64,000 bases of DNA from an uncultured Helicobacteraceae bacterium (GCA_947311765.1 CAMZLS010000011.1:1-64000), one strand, 5' to 3'; shown: positions 1-8,810, counted from the stretch's first letter. Made by a program: numbers and translations. The notes: generated by a model not told the origin, from the letters alone.

Positions 1-24
1 AATTTCGTCACTAAGTTATTAAAT

Positions 25-99
25 GGCCCCTTCGTCTAGCGGTTAGGATCCATGGTTTTCATCCATGTTACAGGAGTTCAATTCTCCTAGGGGTCACCA
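25..99 (+). tRNA. tRNA-Glu (anticodon TTC)
   Basis: The cloverleaf can be folded by eye. The 7-bp acceptor stem pairs 25-31 with 89-95 and has one G-U pair. The anticodon arm is 51-55/63-67 with a 7-base loop whose positions 58-60 read TTC. The T arm is 72-76/84-88. The discriminator is A96 and the CCA end (97-99) is encoded in the DNA. It decodes GAA/GAG. It is probably the last member of a tRNA group lying left of the window, because little room for its own promoter is visible. Confidence 0.97.
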
Positions 100-214
100 C
101 TTTTACCTTCAAATCCCCTATTTACGACATTTCAAAAAGAAAAACAACTCAAAAACTCGAGTGTACCACAATTTTGCCACACACAGGAGTAATTAATAGG
201 TCCCTAATTATAAC

Positions 215-508
215 CTAGTTTCCGTACACTCCCATGCCGGCACCACCTTGTCTGCCTCTTCCTTGTCCCATTCCTCCAGCACCACGACCTGCTCCCATGC
301 CACTTCTATTTTTTTTACTTTGCATAAAAAGCTGCCTTTGTTGTGGTGTCATTGTCTGTATTCTTTTTTGCATCTCTGCTCTAAAATCTACCCTATCTTG
401 AACAGCGACTGTGCCTCTCATGCTTATGAGTTGCTCTGTCGTGTATCCTGTAAAATCCGCTGCCCAAATAACTGATGCTAAAAGTGCAACTGCAATAATC
501 TTTTTCAT
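215..508 (-). CDS. Small secreted DUF1104-type protein with Gly-rich tail
   Basis: This is a 97-residue protein. It has a clear signal peptide (residues 1-17, cleavage likely after WAA) and a short mature domain of the DUF1104 type known almost only from Campylobacterota: pattern DFTGYTTEQLI, then R...M..R...M. From about residue 69 a low-complexity tail is rich in Gly, Met and Arg. The start is supported by an AAGGAG-type site just upstream on the minus strand. It is likely periplasmic; no function is established for the family. It stands alone between the tRNA and the superoxide reductase gene. Confidence 0.75.
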   Translation of the reverse strand: MKKIIAVALLASVIWAADFTGYTTEQLISMRGTVAVQDRVDFRAEMQKRIQTMTPQQRQLFMQSKKNRSGMGAGRGAGGMGQGRGRQGGAGMGVYGN

Positions 509-693
509 CTCTAACTCCTTGTTCTAGTTTTGATAATAAAATTATTACATTGCAATGTTAACAGAGTATTAAAATTCTTAATATTTTTTAGTTAATATGA
601 TTTTTAAAAGTGTAGATTTTCCATTGATATTACGATTCGTTAAGCTAGTACGATTATGGGAATTTAGTATAAAATTTAAGAAAGTTCAAGTTT

Positions 694-723
694 AAAAAAG
701 CTCCTGCTTAGTGAAGCTTTTTT
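694..723 (-). terminator. Hairpin terminator after the superoxide reductase gene
   Basis: The inverted repeat AAAAAAGCT (694-702) / AGCTTTTTT (715-723) gives a hairpin with an A-run on one side and a T-run on the other. It lies 28 bases past the stop of the minus-strand superoxide reductase gene. It could work in both directions. Confidence 0.6.
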
Positions 724-750
724 ATACTCTTGAGTTGAATCATGTAGTTT

Positions 751-1176
751 TTATACATTAATTGAGGAGGTATAATTTCCATGTAGGTTGCATTTTGAGA
801 TTGCTGAGAGTTTTTTTACATTTGATAAGTTTACTTTAGTTGCTAAGTATCCCCTCGAAGTCTCGGGTTCTAGTGAAACACTTGAAACTTTTTTGCCATC
901 TGCATAAAGTTCTATTTCGTATATCCAATGATTTGCAGTGCTTGGGTGAATAATTCCTGCTTGACCAATATTTACTTCAACTGTTGTATAACCTTTGAGG
1001 TCTTTTGAGCCTAATTTTATCTCAGGAGAGTGTTTTAGCTCACCTTTTGTTGGATTTGCGGGGTCTTTTAATTTTACATCCATAGTGTTTACTACTAACT
1101 TCTCATCGTATGCGTTTGCTATCGTAGTGCTTAGTGCCGCAACTGCCGCAAACTTTAATGCTGTTCTTCTATTCAT
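751..1176 (-). CDS. Tat-exported superoxide reductase (class II SORL / neelaredoxin-like)
   Basis: The 141-residue protein begins with a twin-arginine-like leader (NRRTALKFAA, cleavage near residue 22). A single superoxide reductase domain follows. All iron-site ligands expected for the family can be placed: H49 (KHSP), H77 (IIHP), H83 (NHWI), C129 and H132 (CNLHG). There is no N-terminal desulforedoxin Cys4 domain, so it is the short one-iron form. It would reduce superoxide to hydrogen peroxide in the periplasm. A TAAGGAG site precedes the ATG. A Tat signal on this family is less usual than the cytoplasmic form. The following hcp gene, on the other strand, is also an iron protein tied to oxidative or nitrosative stress. 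Confidence 0.85.
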   Translation of the reverse strand: MNRRTALKFAAVAALSTTIANAYDEKLVVNTMDVKLKDPANPTKGELKHSPEIKLGSKDLKGYTTVEVNIGQAGIIHPSTANHWIYEIELYADGKKVSSVSLEPETSRGYLATKVNLSNVKKLSAISKCNLHGNYTSSINV

Positions 1177-1379
1177 AATTAGCTCCTTAAATTAGCTTTT
1201 TGTTCTTATGGATTGTAGCTTAAAATTTTTAATTTCTTTTTATAAAAAAGAGTTAGTTCTATTTCTGAAAATTATACTTGAGTGTTAAATTTTTACGCAA
1301 GCAAATAGCTGTGTATTGAATTATGTCCTCATCTTTTGTAGCAATCATCAGTTTTTGGAGTTTTTATTTTCAAAATAGA

Positions 1380-1393
1380 TTGATATATGTCAA
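1380..1393 (+). promoter_or_regulatory. CRP/FNR-family operator upstream of hcp
   Basis: The sequence TTGAT-ATAT-GTCAA is a near-perfect FNR/NNR-type dyad (half-sites TTGAT and GTCAA, 4-base spacer). Its centre is at 1386.5. A perfect -10 box, TATAAT, sits at 1416-1421, which predicts transcription start near 1428 and puts the dyad at about -41.5, the classical class II activator position. Hybrid cluster proteins are commonly controlled by such regulators in response to nitric oxide or low oxygen. The regulator itself is not in the window. Confidence 0.6.
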
Positions 1394-1415
1394 TTGATTA
1401 TTTTTTGAAATTAAT

Positions 1416-1421
1416 TATAAT
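1416..1421 (+). promoter_or_regulatory. -10 box of the hcp promoter
   Basis: This is a perfect TATAAT. Campylobacterota sigma-70 promoters often lack a strong -35, and here that position is taken by the FNR-type dyad. The predicted start of transcription near 1428 rules out the TTG codon at 1424 as translation start. Confidence 0.55.
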
Positions 1422-1453
1422 TCTTGAAATTTAAAACAATGAAGGAATTATCA

Positions 1454-2770
1454 GTGAGTATGTTTTGTTACCAATGTGAAATGAGTACGCCAGGTGGATG
1501 TGGAAGCACAGGAGCAGTAGTAGGAACTTGTGGAAAAGATGAGAATTTAGCACGATTGCAAGATTTAATGGTTTTTGGACTAAAGGGTTTAAGTTCTTAC
1601 CGTGAACATTTAAACGAATTGCGACCAAATGAAACCAAAAATATTGATGATGTAATGAGTGAAACACTCTATTTTACTTTGACTAATGTAAACTTTAATT
1701 TTGATGACCACATTAAACAGCTTATGAAAGTAGGAAGCGCAGGGATTGAAGTGATGGATAAGCTTTCAAATGCCCATACAGGAACTTTCGGCATTCCTAC
1801 TCCTGTGGTAGTTCCTCAAAATACCGTTGAGGGGAAAGCCATTTTGGTAAGTGGGCATAACCTAGATATGTTTGAAGCGTTGTTAAAAGCAACAGAGGGA
1901 AAAGGAATTAATGTCTATACGCATTCGGAGATGCTTCCTGCTCATGGTTATCCTGAGCTTAGGAAGTATGCACACCTCAAAGGAAATATAGGTAAGGCAT
2001 GGTTTGACCAAGTGGGACTTATGAAACAATTTAAAGGCACATTTGTGGTCAATACCAATTGTATTGTGCCTCCTAAAAAAGATGCTGAGTATATTGACCG
2101 AGTATTTACTTACAAAATAGTAGGGATAGAAGGTGCAACACCTATTGTGGATAATGATTTTACAGAACTTATTGAAAAAACCCTTGCCTGTGAAGATACT
2201 AATATGAGTGAGAACTTAACTTTAACAACAGGGCATCATTATAAAACTATCTTGACCCTTGCACCACAAATTTTGGAGGCGATTGCTTCTAAAAAAATAA
2301 GACAGTTTTTTGTCATTGCTGGATGTGATGCCCCTGGAAAAGCTGGAAACTATTATCGTGAAATGGCAGAACTTTTACCTAAAGATTGTGTGATTATCAC
2401 CTCTAGTTGTGGTAAATTTAGATTTAACGACATTGATTTTGGAGTGATTGAGGGAACAGATATTCCGCGTTACCTAGACCTAGGACAATGTAATGACTCT
2501 AATGGAGCTGTAGAGATTGCTAAAGCTATTTCTGGAGCATTAGATGTGCCTATCAATGACTTGCCTATCTCAATAGTTCTTTCGTGGATGGAGCAAAAAG
2601 CTGTAATTATCTTGCTTGGACTCTTTAGTCTAGGTATTAAAAACATCTATTTAGGTCCAAAACCACCACAATTTGTTAATGAAGATATCATGGCATTTTT
2701 AGCAGAAAATTTTAACTTACATTTAACAGGAAGTGCCGAAGAAGACTTGAAAGATTTATTGATAGTTTAG
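1454..2770 (+). CDS. hcp: Hydroxylamine reductase / hybrid cluster protein
   Basis: The 438-residue product is a hybrid cluster protein (prismane protein), which reduces hydroxylamine and, in later work on the family, nitric oxide. The N-terminus carries the Cys-rich cluster motif MFCYQCEM...GGCG...GTCGK. The hybrid Fe-S-O cluster region includes GHNLDMFE, NTNCIVPP, IAGCDAPGKAGNYYREM, SSCGKFRFND, QCNDSNGA and SWMEQKAV. At about 440 residues it is the short form, roughly 100 residues shorter than the E. coli type. The frame is open from a TTG at 1424, but that codon overlaps the predicted transcription start. GTG 1454 has GAAGGA 7-8 bases upstream, and ATG 1460 (MFCYQC) is the alternative. The protein is cytoplasmic and likely serves nitrosative stress defence. 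Confidence 0.93.
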   Translation: MSMFCYQCEMSTPGGCGSTGAVVGTCGKDENLARLQDLMVFGLKGLSSYREHLNELRPNETKNIDDVMSETLYFTLTNVNFNFDDHIKQLMKVGSAGIEVMDKLSNAHTGTFGIPTPVVVPQNTVEGKAILVSGHNLDMFEALLKATEGKGINVYTHSEMLPAHGYPELRKYAHLKGNIGKAWFDQVGLMKQFKGTFVVNTNCIVPPKKDAEYIDRVFTYKIVGIEGATPIVDNDFTELIEKTLACEDTNMSENLTLTTGHHYKTILTLAPQILEAIASKKIRQFFVIAGCDAPGKAGNYYREMAELLPKDCVIITSSCGKFRFNDIDFGVIEGTDIPRYLDLGQCNDSNGAVEIAKAISGALDVPINDLPISIVLSWMEQKAVIILLGLFSLGIKNIYLGPKPPQFVNEDIMAFLAENFNLHLTGSAEEDLKDLLIV

Positions 2771-2788
2771 ATCAAACACCCTCTTATG

Positions 2789-2834
2789 TAAGTGCCTGAG
2801 CGTAATAAATGTCATAATTTAATTCAGGCACTTA
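2789..2834. repeat. 11-bp perfect inverted repeat after hcp
   Basis: TAAGTGCCTGA at 2789-2799 is exactly complementary to TCAGGCACTTA at 2824-2834, with a 24-base loop. No T-run follows, so it is not a standard terminator. It could end hcp transcription with help, or be part of the decayed segment that follows. Confidence 0.5.
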
Positions 2835-2863
2835 TCTCAAATTTAGATGCAAAAATCACCTAA

Positions 2864-3004
2864 TCTTTCTTAGAAGACTTTAGTGTAAAAAAATTACACG
2901 CCATCCCGCTAGACTGTTTCACCGCTTGTGATGGAAAAATCTTAGATTTAAACCCATACGCTTTACACCCGTGGGGTTGTCTTGACTCCCAAGTAACAAA
3001 ATAA
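2864..3004 (+). pseudogene. Possible relic of a molybdopterin oxidoreductase N-terminus
   Basis: A 46-codon open frame without a start codon encodes a peptide containing IPLDCFTACDGK and later LHPWGCL, ended by TAATAA. The spacing of IPLDC..AC and a downstream HP..C resembles the Fe-S N-terminus of some bis-MGD oxidoreductases. The flanking sequence is broken by stops in all frames. I read it as a decayed gene fragment; the family assignment is tentative. No other gene is seen in 2771-3056. Confidence 0.35.
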
Positions 3005-3056
3005 TAACTACATCGCAGACAATTAATACGTTTCATAACTGCTATTTTACTTCATT

Positions 3057-3518
3057 ATGCTAAAATTCTCAAATGGATACTATCTCAATACACTTGATGA
3101 GAGTATCGTCTCCAAAGAGCAAAAGGAGCTTTTTAGGCTTTATGGATATTTAGACTCTATTAGTCATGATAGTGTTGTGGTTGTGCTTAATGACATGGAT
3201 AAAGTTTTTCATTTTAAGGCACTCTTTTCAAAAATACCACTTGCTTTAGAGAGTCAAGTTTTTATTGATAGTAAAAAAGCTTTTAAATGGTTGCAAAAAC
3301 ATCCAGTTAATATTTTGATTTTATATAAAGACCTTGATAAAATGAGCGCTAAAACTTTTTTACAGAAATTTAGAGAGAAGATAGGTTCTCGTGCTAAAGC
3401 AGTCTTGCTCGCTACGGGCGTGGCACCTGAGGGCTTTAATGCGGTGATGAGTGAATATATACGAGCAGGACTTTTTAAAGACGAATTAGAAAATTTATTA
3501 AAGGATAGCAATGGATAA
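3057..3518 (+). CDS. Hypothetical protein, receiver-like fold possible
   Basis: The protein has 153 residues, no signal peptide and no membrane segment. The pattern of hydrophobic strands (VVVVL, VFID, NILILY, AKAVLLA) alternating with helices resembles a degenerate CheY-like or Rossmann-like domain. There is no convincing phospho-acceptor Asp: the segment NILILYKDLD replaces the usual DLxMP. It overlaps the dUTPase gene by 8 bases, so the two are probably translated together. I do not recognise the family; the gene itself looks real. Confidence 0.65.
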   Translation: MLKFSNGYYLNTLDESIVSKEQKELFRLYGYLDSISHDSVVVVLNDMDKVFHFKALFSKIPLALESQVFIDSKKAFKWLQKHPVNILILYKDLDKMSAKTFLQKFREKIGSRAKAVLLATGVAPEGFNAVMSEYIRAGLFKDELENLLKDSNG

Positions 3519-4191
3519 AGTTTTAGCAATGTTGCAACTACAACAACAACTCAATGATGCAACAAATGGAGAAAATTGGGAAGAGGGCGTTACGAAAAAT
3601 GGCAAGACTATCAACTGGAAACGCTGTATCTATATGGAGTGTGCCGAGATGGTGGACTCTTTTGCGTGGAAACATTGGAAGAGTATAGATGCCGAGCCAG
3701 ACTTCGATAATCTTCAGATAGAAGTGGTCGATGTATGGCATTTTGTTATGTCTCTAGCACTTGAAACTTACAAAAAAAATATGTTAGGCGATATTGTTAT
3801 CCTAGCAGAGCAGATTGCGCAGATGGATAATTATGCTCTTTTATATGATAAGATTGATGATTTTGAATCAGAAAAACTTTTGATGATTCAGATAGAGTCG
3901 GTGATGCGTGATGCCTTAGAGATAAACCTAGGTATGACAAAACTGCTCTTTGACTTTTTTGAACTTGCGCGCATGAGTAAGCTTGATGTTCCGACCCTCT
4001 ACCGCCTTTATGTAGGAAAAAACATCCTCAACCAATTTCGCCAAGATAATGGCTACAAAGATGGCTCTTATATCAAAATATGGAATGGCGAAGAGGATAA
4101 TGTAGTGATGAAGCGTCTTTGGGAAGAGAATGGTGAACTTAAACCTGAGGCACTTTACAAGGCACTCCAAGAGAGATACAAAGCCTTATAG
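3511..4191 (+). CDS. dut: Dimeric (all-alpha) dUTPase
   Basis: The 226-residue protein hydrolyses dUTP to dUMP and pyrophosphate, keeping uracil out of DNA. It belongs to the all-alpha dimeric NTPase family typical of Campylobacter and Helicobacter relatives, not the trimeric beta family. The metal-binding helices are visible: ECAEMVDSF followed by WKHWK, and QIEVVDVWHFVMS. Further conserved parts are KNILNQFRQDNGY and KIWNGEEDN near the C-terminus. It overlaps the upstream hypothetical gene by 8 bases and is convergent with the lipid A acyltransferase gene. The enzyme is cytoplasmic. Confidence 0.92.
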   Translation: MDKVLAMLQLQQQLNDATNGENWEEGVTKNGKTINWKRCIYMECAEMVDSFAWKHWKSIDAEPDFDNLQIEVVDVWHFVMSLALETYKKNMLGDIVILAEQIAQMDNYALLYDKIDDFESEKLLMIQIESVMRDALEINLGMTKLLFDFFELARMSKLDVPTLYRLYVGKNILNQFRQDNGYKDGSYIKIWNGEEDNVVMKRLWEENGELKPEALYKALQERYKAL

Positions 4192-4232
4192 AGTTGTTTT
4201 TGAGTGCTTGTGATGATGGATCGGAGGATATT

Positions 4233-5120
4233 TTATAGTTTGTAAACCTCAGGATGCTCTGTTTTCCAGCGTCTATGACACCAAAACCAGAGTTTTGGAT
4301 GTTTTTTAATCATCTTCTCTAAGATGTCTGATTGTTTTTGTGTTGCTTCGAGTATATCTTGCTCGGCATTGTCGCTTTGCGCTACCTCTATAGGTTCATT
4401 AATCATTACTGTAAAATCTTTTTCACTCTCGCCAAGCATTAAAACAGGAATAATAAGCCCATTATATTTTCGTGCTAAAAATGCGGGTGCAGCACTTTGT
4501 CGGGCGCTTTTTCCAAAAAAGTTGATGCTGATACCATCGCGTTTGCTGGTGTTTTGATCTATCATCAGCATAATAGCTCGCTTGTTTTTTATCGCTTTGG
4601 TGAGCTGGCGCACTGCTCCTTTTTTTTCTGCCATAAGCATATTTTGTTGTGAGCGTGATTCAATAAGGTATCTGTCAAAATAGGGATTTGTAAATTTTTT
4701 ATAGATGGCAGTTGTTGGGGTGATAAGCGAGCTTACCGCAGCAGCACCTAATTCCCAGTTTCCAAAATGAGCAGAGACAAAGATGATAGGACGACCTGAT
4801 TGGAGGGCTTCATCGGTGATATGTTGATTGTGAATTTTGACAGATGCGGCAATCTCTCCTTTGCTAAGATAGCGGTTTTGCATCACTTGTAACATAGAAA
4901 GGAGAAGATTTTGATAGCAGTAGCGACTAATGGCTTGCTCTTTTTTCTCTCCAAGTTCGCTTCCTAGAGCAAAATGGAGATTTTGCAAGATAACTCTACG
5001 GTGTTTTGCATCAATTTTATAAGCAACATGTGCTAAAAAAATAAAAAAAGCGCGTCGCCATGAGTAGGGCAGTAGCATTAAAATAAATTCTAAAAATCTA
5101 TAAAAATAGTATAAAATCAT
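4233..5120 (-). CDS. lpxL: Lipid A biosynthesis lauroyl/acyl-transferase
   Basis: The 295-residue LpxL/HtrB-type enzyme adds a secondary acyl chain to lipid A at the inner face of the cytoplasmic membrane. An N-terminal hydrophobic anchor (residues about 5-30) precedes the catalytic HxxxxE motif in SAHFGNWELG. Other family blocks are IYKKFTNPYFD, MLMIDQNT and FFGKSA. The start overlaps the stop of waaC by 4 bases (ATGA), so the two envelope genes form one operon, expressed waaC then lpxL. The exact acyl donor and position cannot be read from the sequence. Confidence 0.9.
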   Translation of the reverse strand: MILYYFYRFLEFILMLLPYSWRRAFFIFLAHVAYKIDAKHRRVILQNLHFALGSELGEKKEQAISRYCYQNLLLSMLQVMQNRYLSKGEIAASVKIHNQHITDEALQSGRPIIFVSAHFGNWELGAAAVSSLITPTTAIYKKFTNPYFDRYLIESRSQQNMLMAEKKGAVRQLTKAIKNKRAIMLMIDQNTSKRDGISINFFGKSARQSAAPAFLARKYNGLIIPVLMLGESEKDFTVMINEPIEVAQSDNAEQDILEATQKQSDILEKMIKKHPKLWFWCHRRWKTEHPEVYKL

Positions 5121-6118
5121 AGAAGTTCCTTCACTTTTTGTGCAATGACATCAGGTGAGATGCAAGAGATGGAAAAATCATTTTTATCAATATGTCTTAG
5201 ATCTACAGTTGTATCTGATTCAAGTGCGATATTGATAGGAGTTTTATATATCATTCGACTATTTGTAGGACCAAAAAGAGTAACAGATGCTCTATTCATC
5301 GCCCAAGCTATATGGGTTGGACCTGTATCATTTCCAATAGTTAGCTCACAATGTCCAATAAAATTGATAAGTTGGGTTAAGTTTAATTTGGGTGCTACGC
5401 TTACATTATCGCAACGAGAAGCTATCCATTGGGCATTTTCATATTCAGTTTTGTTGCCCCAGATAAGATGAAAATGCTCTGATGAAGATGTACAAAGTGT
5501 TACGATTTGCTCTTTAGGATAGATTTTGCAAGCCCAAGAAGCACCTATAACGATAGCGATATTTTTCTTTACATGTAAGGATAATGGACGTGCTTGTAAA
5601 TTGAAAAGAGCTTTTTTATTTAAGATCTCATCATCATCAATACTAAACCCTAAGGCATCAGCAACAACACCGCAGTTACGATGGATAATATTTTCCTCAT
5701 AAGCGATGGCACTTGTCGAAGTATAAAAAAATGAGGCGAGACTCTCTCTTGTGCAGTGGCGATCAAAGCCATGAATATTTTTCCCAATAAAACGCGCTAC
5801 TACAGCTGATTTTATAAGTCCCTGCATATCGATAATACTATCAAAATTACCAAGTTTTTTTAAGTAAGATATGCTTTGTTTTAAAAGCTTAAAATTTTTC
5901 TCTTTTTTGATTCTTTTAAGAGGAACGATATGCACCTTATGAAGAAGAGGATGATTTTCTATTAGAGGAGCAAAAGCCTCTTCTGTAATCCACTCAATCT
6001 GAGCATCTGGGTAATGTTTTTTAATGAGTTGTAAAACTATAGTACTATTAACAATGTCGCCTAAGGCACTGAGTCTTATGAGCGCTATACGCTTGAATTT
6101 ACTTTGATTTATAGCCAT
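5117..6118 (-). CDS. waaC: Lipopolysaccharide heptosyltransferase I
   Basis: The 333-residue glycosyltransferase family 9 protein adds the first L-glycero-D-manno-heptose to the Kdo of the LPS inner core. The N-terminus IALIRLSALGDIVNS and the C-terminal nucleotide-sugar block GNDTGPTHIAWA...TLFGPTN are typical. It acts at the cytoplasmic membrane. It is translationally coupled to the downstream lipid A acyltransferase gene. One exact TTACATGTAA palindrome lies inside it at 5569. A stop codon on the same strand overlaps its ATG as TAATG, see the finding at 6118-6325. Confidence 0.92.
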   Translation of the reverse strand: MAINQSKFKRIALIRLSALGDIVNSTIVLQLIKKHYPDAQIEWITEEAFAPLIENHPLLHKVHIVPLKRIKKEKNFKLLKQSISYLKKLGNFDSIIDMQGLIKSAVVARFIGKNIHGFDRHCTRESLASFFYTSTSAIAYEENIIHRNCGVVADALGFSIDDDEILNKKALFNLQARPLSLHVKKNIAIVIGASWACKIYPKEQIVTLCTSSSEHFHLIWGNKTEYENAQWIASRCDNVSVAPKLNLTQLINFIGHCELTIGNDTGPTHIAWAMNRASVTLFGPTNSRMIYKTPINIALESDTTVDLRHIDKNDFSISCISPDVIAQKVKELL

Positions 6119-6214
6119 TAATCAACCAAGCATCCCGATTTTTTACTAGCATTGTACATCATATTGTTTTGTATGTCAAAATTATTTTTGTTGTAGATAA
6201 AACTAGCCTCATAA

Positions 6215-6325
6215 ATTGGTATCTCTTCGAAGATCGCTTTTATCTTCTCTTTGACAATTGTCACTATGCAAGACATTCTAGAAAAGATAGTCGGGCATGA
6301 AATCTCTGATGAGTTTGGGCGTTAA
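6215..6325 (+). pseudogene. Possible C-terminal-region fragment of a CorC/CNNM-type CBS protein
   Basis: A 36-codon open stretch ends in TAA directly next to the pstB stop. It encodes LTIVTMQDILEKIVGHEISDEFG. This resembles the conserved end of the second CBS domain of hemolysin-C/CorC-like proteins (pattern GIVTxEDxLEEIVGEIxDE). No start codon or preceding domains are present. I see it as a truncated remnant; an alternative 52-codon frame lies antisense to it. Confidence 0.35.
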
Positions 6326-7111
6326 TCACCCAAACTTACCAGTAATATACTCTTCTGTTAAACGCTCTTTAGGCGTAACAAATAACTCTTCTGTGATACC
6401 TAGCTCAATAAGCTCACCTAGATACATAAATCCTGTATAGTCGCTCACTCTAGCAGCTTGCTGCATGTTGTGCGTAACGATAATGATAGAGACTTTCTCT
6501 TTAAGTTCAATAACAAGTTTTTCAATGCCTTGTGTAGAGATGGGATCAAGTGCTGAGGTTGGCTCATCAAAAAGTAAAACCTCAGGCTCAACAGCGATAG
6601 CTCTAGCGATACAAAGGCGCTGTTGTTGTCCACCTGAGAGACCGTTTGCATCATGTTTAAGGCGAGAGCTTACCTCTTTCCAGATAGCTGCGTCTTGAAG
6701 AGCTTTTTCGACTCTGTCATTAAGCTCTGATCTATTTTTAATACCTTGCAGGCGTAAGCCATAAGCTACATTGTCATAGATGCTCATTGGAAAAGCTGTG
6801 GGTTTTTGAAAAATCATCCCAATACAAGTGCGAAGCTGAATTAAATCCTCTTTAGGCTCTAAAATATTACGTCCCTTAAATTCTATAAGACCTTCATATC
6901 TGTTTCCAGGATATAAATCATGCATGCGGTTAAAAGAGCGAAGCAGGGTGGTTTTTCCACAGCCAGAAGGTCCAATAAGCGCGGTGATAGAATTTTTAGC
7001 AATAGGCATACTAATCTCTTTTAAGCTAGGTTCTGTAGTGCCATTGTATGTAAATTGAAAATCTTTTACCTCAAGTGCTTTCTCGTGAGGGATATTTATT
7101 ATAGTTGCCAT
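6326..7111 (-). CDS. pstB: Phosphate ABC transporter ATP-binding protein
   Basis: The 261-residue cytoplasmic ATPase powers phosphate import through PstC/PstA. It shows Walker A GPSGCGKT, the signature LSGGQQQR, Walker [12 protein letters not shown] and the switch histidine in VTHNM. The frame stays open upstream to 7213, inside pstA, but the start is the ATG at 7111 (MATIINIP), which overlaps the pstA stop as TAATG. It is the last gene of phoU-pstC-pstA-pstB. Confidence 0.97.
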   Translation of the reverse strand: MATIINIPHEKALEVKDFQFTYNGTTEPSLKEISMPIAKNSITALIGPSGCGKTTLLRSFNRMHDLYPGNRYEGLIEFKGRNILEPKEDLIQLRTCIGMIFQKPTAFPMSIYDNVAYGLRLQGIKNRSELNDRVEKALQDAAIWKEVSSRLKHDANGLSGGQQQRLCIARAIAVEPEVLLFDEPTSALDPISTQGIEKLVIELKEKVSIIIVTHNMQQAARVSDYTGFMYLGELIELGITEELFVTPKERLTEEYITGKFG

Positions 7112-7953
7112 TATTTGCCTTTTCTTGTCATAATTAAGAGTCGCCCGATAATATTCAGACCTAAAATAAACATTGATAAAATAAATGCTGCTGCCCAACC
7201 GATATTTTGCCAATCTTCATAAGGACTTGTAGCGTAGTTATACATAGTTACAGTGAGTGATGCCATTGGCTCATTCAAATCTGTACTTAAAAAATTATCA
7301 TTAAATGAGGTAAAAAGCAAAGGAGCAGTTTCGCCTGCTACTCTAGCAATACCTAGTAAAATTCCTGTTAAAATACCTACTTTTGCGCCACGATATACGA
7401 TATTTATAATAACCTTGTATTTGGGAGCACCAAGCGCAAAAGCCGCTTCGCGTAAAGTTGAAGGAACGAGCTGAAGCATATCATCTGTTGTTCGCAAGAT
7501 GATAGGAATCATAATGATAGTAAGAGCAATAACACCCGCCCATCCACTAAAATGTCCCATAGGAATAACTACTACAGCATAGATAAAAGAGCCGATAACA
7601 ATACTAGGCGCGCTCATCATAATGTCAGAAATATCACGAATAATATTGGCTAGTTTTGATTGTTGTCCATATTCACTGAGATAAGTTCCTCCTAAGATAC
7701 CCAAAGGAACTCCAATAGCTGTTGCAGTTGAGATAATAATAAGCTGTCCAATAAGTGCATGTTTAAGACCACTCTCTTCATGGCCAGGAGGTGCGCCTTC
7801 AAAAGCAAAGATTTCCCAGTTAATAGCCGAAACACCATTTATAATAAGTATAGATAAAATCCACAAAAGAAAGGCTATTCCAATAAAAGCCGATAAAGTA
7901 GATAATATCATTACTATCTTATTTGTAAGCATACGCTTTTCTATGGCAGTCAT
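7111..7953 (-). CDS. pstA: Phosphate ABC transporter permease PstA
   Basis: The 280-residue inner-membrane permease has about six hydrophobic segments (for example residues 13-35, 72-95 and 257-277). The binding-protein-dependent transport motif (EAA loop) is [19 protein letters not shown]. It pairs with PstC to form the phosphate channel. Both ends use TAATG overlaps with its neighbours, so the operon is tightly coupled in translation. Confidence 0.95.
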   Translation of the reverse strand: MTAIEKRMLTNKIVMILSTLSAFIGIAFLLWILSILIINGVSAINWEIFAFEGAPPGHEESGLKHALIGQLIIISTATAIGVPLGILGGTYLSEYGQQSKLANIIRDISDIMMSAPSIVIGSFIYAVVVIPMGHFSGWAGVIALTIIMIPIILRTTDDMLQLVPSTLREAAFALGAPKYKVIINIVYRGAKVGILTGILLGIARVAGETAPLLFTSFNDNFLSTDLNEPMASLTVTMYNYATSPYEDWQNIGWAAAFILSMFILGLNIIGRLLIMTRKGK

Positions 7954-8810
7954 TAGGCTCTCCTTGTCTTACGCAAAAAGTAAAATTTTGCGATAGAGAT
8001 GATAGTAAAGCTGATAAGAAGTAAGATAAAAGATAATTCAAAGAGACTTGAAAAATAAAGCTCAGTATCAGCTTCAGTAAACTCATTTGCTAGGGTTACA
8101 GGGATAGAAGTTGCAGGAGCTGTAATAGCTAAAGATATTTTATGAACATTACCCATAACAAAAGTGACTGCCATTGTCTCCCCAATAGCACGTCCTAAAG
8201 CTAAAATCATAGAGCCTATAATTCCTGCTTTAGCGTAAGGAATGATGATATCCTTAATCACATCCCATTTTGTCCCACCAAGGGCGTAAGCTGACTCTTT
8301 TAAGATATCTGGAGTTGTATCCATTGCGTCACGAGTTACTGCAGCCATAAAGGGTAAAATCATAATCGCCAAAACAATACCAGCAGTAAGCATCCCAATA
8401 CCCAAGCCCCCAAAGATATCGCGAATAATAGGAACAAAGTAAAAAAGCCCCCACATTCCATAAATAACCGAAGGGATAGCAGCGAGAAGCTCTATGGAGA
8501 CACCAATAGGAGATTTAAGCTTTTCTGGAGCGATTTCACTCAAGAAGATAGCCACTCCAATAGCAACAGGAACAGCAAGCACCATAGCCAAAAATGTGGA
8601 GATAACCGAACCCATGATAGCAGGGAGTGCCCCAAATTTTTCAAGGTTAGGTGCCCACTTAGTATCAGTTATAAAGTCAAATCCAAAAGCCTGCATTGAG
8701 TCTAAAGAGTTTTGAAATAAAACTGTAAATATCCATGCAACTATCAGTAGGACTGAGAAGGCAATGATACGAGTGGAGTGCTCAAATACCTTATCTATAA
8801 TATTACTCAT
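7953..8810 (-). CDS. pstC: Phosphate ABC transporter permease PstC
   Basis: The 285-residue permease has about six membrane segments. The EAA loop is KESAYALGGTKWDVIKDIIIPYAKAGI, and the family blocks AAIPSVIYGMWGLF and GRAIGETMAVTFVMGN are present. It overlaps pstA by TAATG and phoU by 8 bases. It acts in the inner membrane with PstA. Confidence 0.95.
   Translation of the reverse strand: MSNIIDKVFEHSTRIIAFSVLLIVAWIFTVLFQNSLDSMQAFGFDFITDTKWAPNLEKFGALPAIMGSVISTFLAMVLAVPVAIGVAIFLSEIAPEKLKSPIGVSIELLAAIPSVIYGMWGLFYFVPIIRDIFGGLGIGMLTAGIVLAIMILPFMAAVTRDAMDTTPDILKESAYALGGTKWDVIKDIIIPYAKAGIIGSMILALGRAIGETMAVTFVMGNVHKISLAITAPATSIPVTLANEFTEADTELYFSSLFELSFILLLISFTIISIAKFYFLRKTRRA

Noticed and set aside
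1424-1453. TTG start at 1424 for hcp
   Set aside because: It overlaps the predicted -10/start of transcription region and has no Shine-Dalgarno; GTG 1454 or ATG 1460 fit better.
7112-7213. N-terminal extension of pstB
   Set aside because: The extra residues lie inside pstA coding sequence; the ATG at 7111 is coupled to the pstA stop and begins the known PstB N-terminus.
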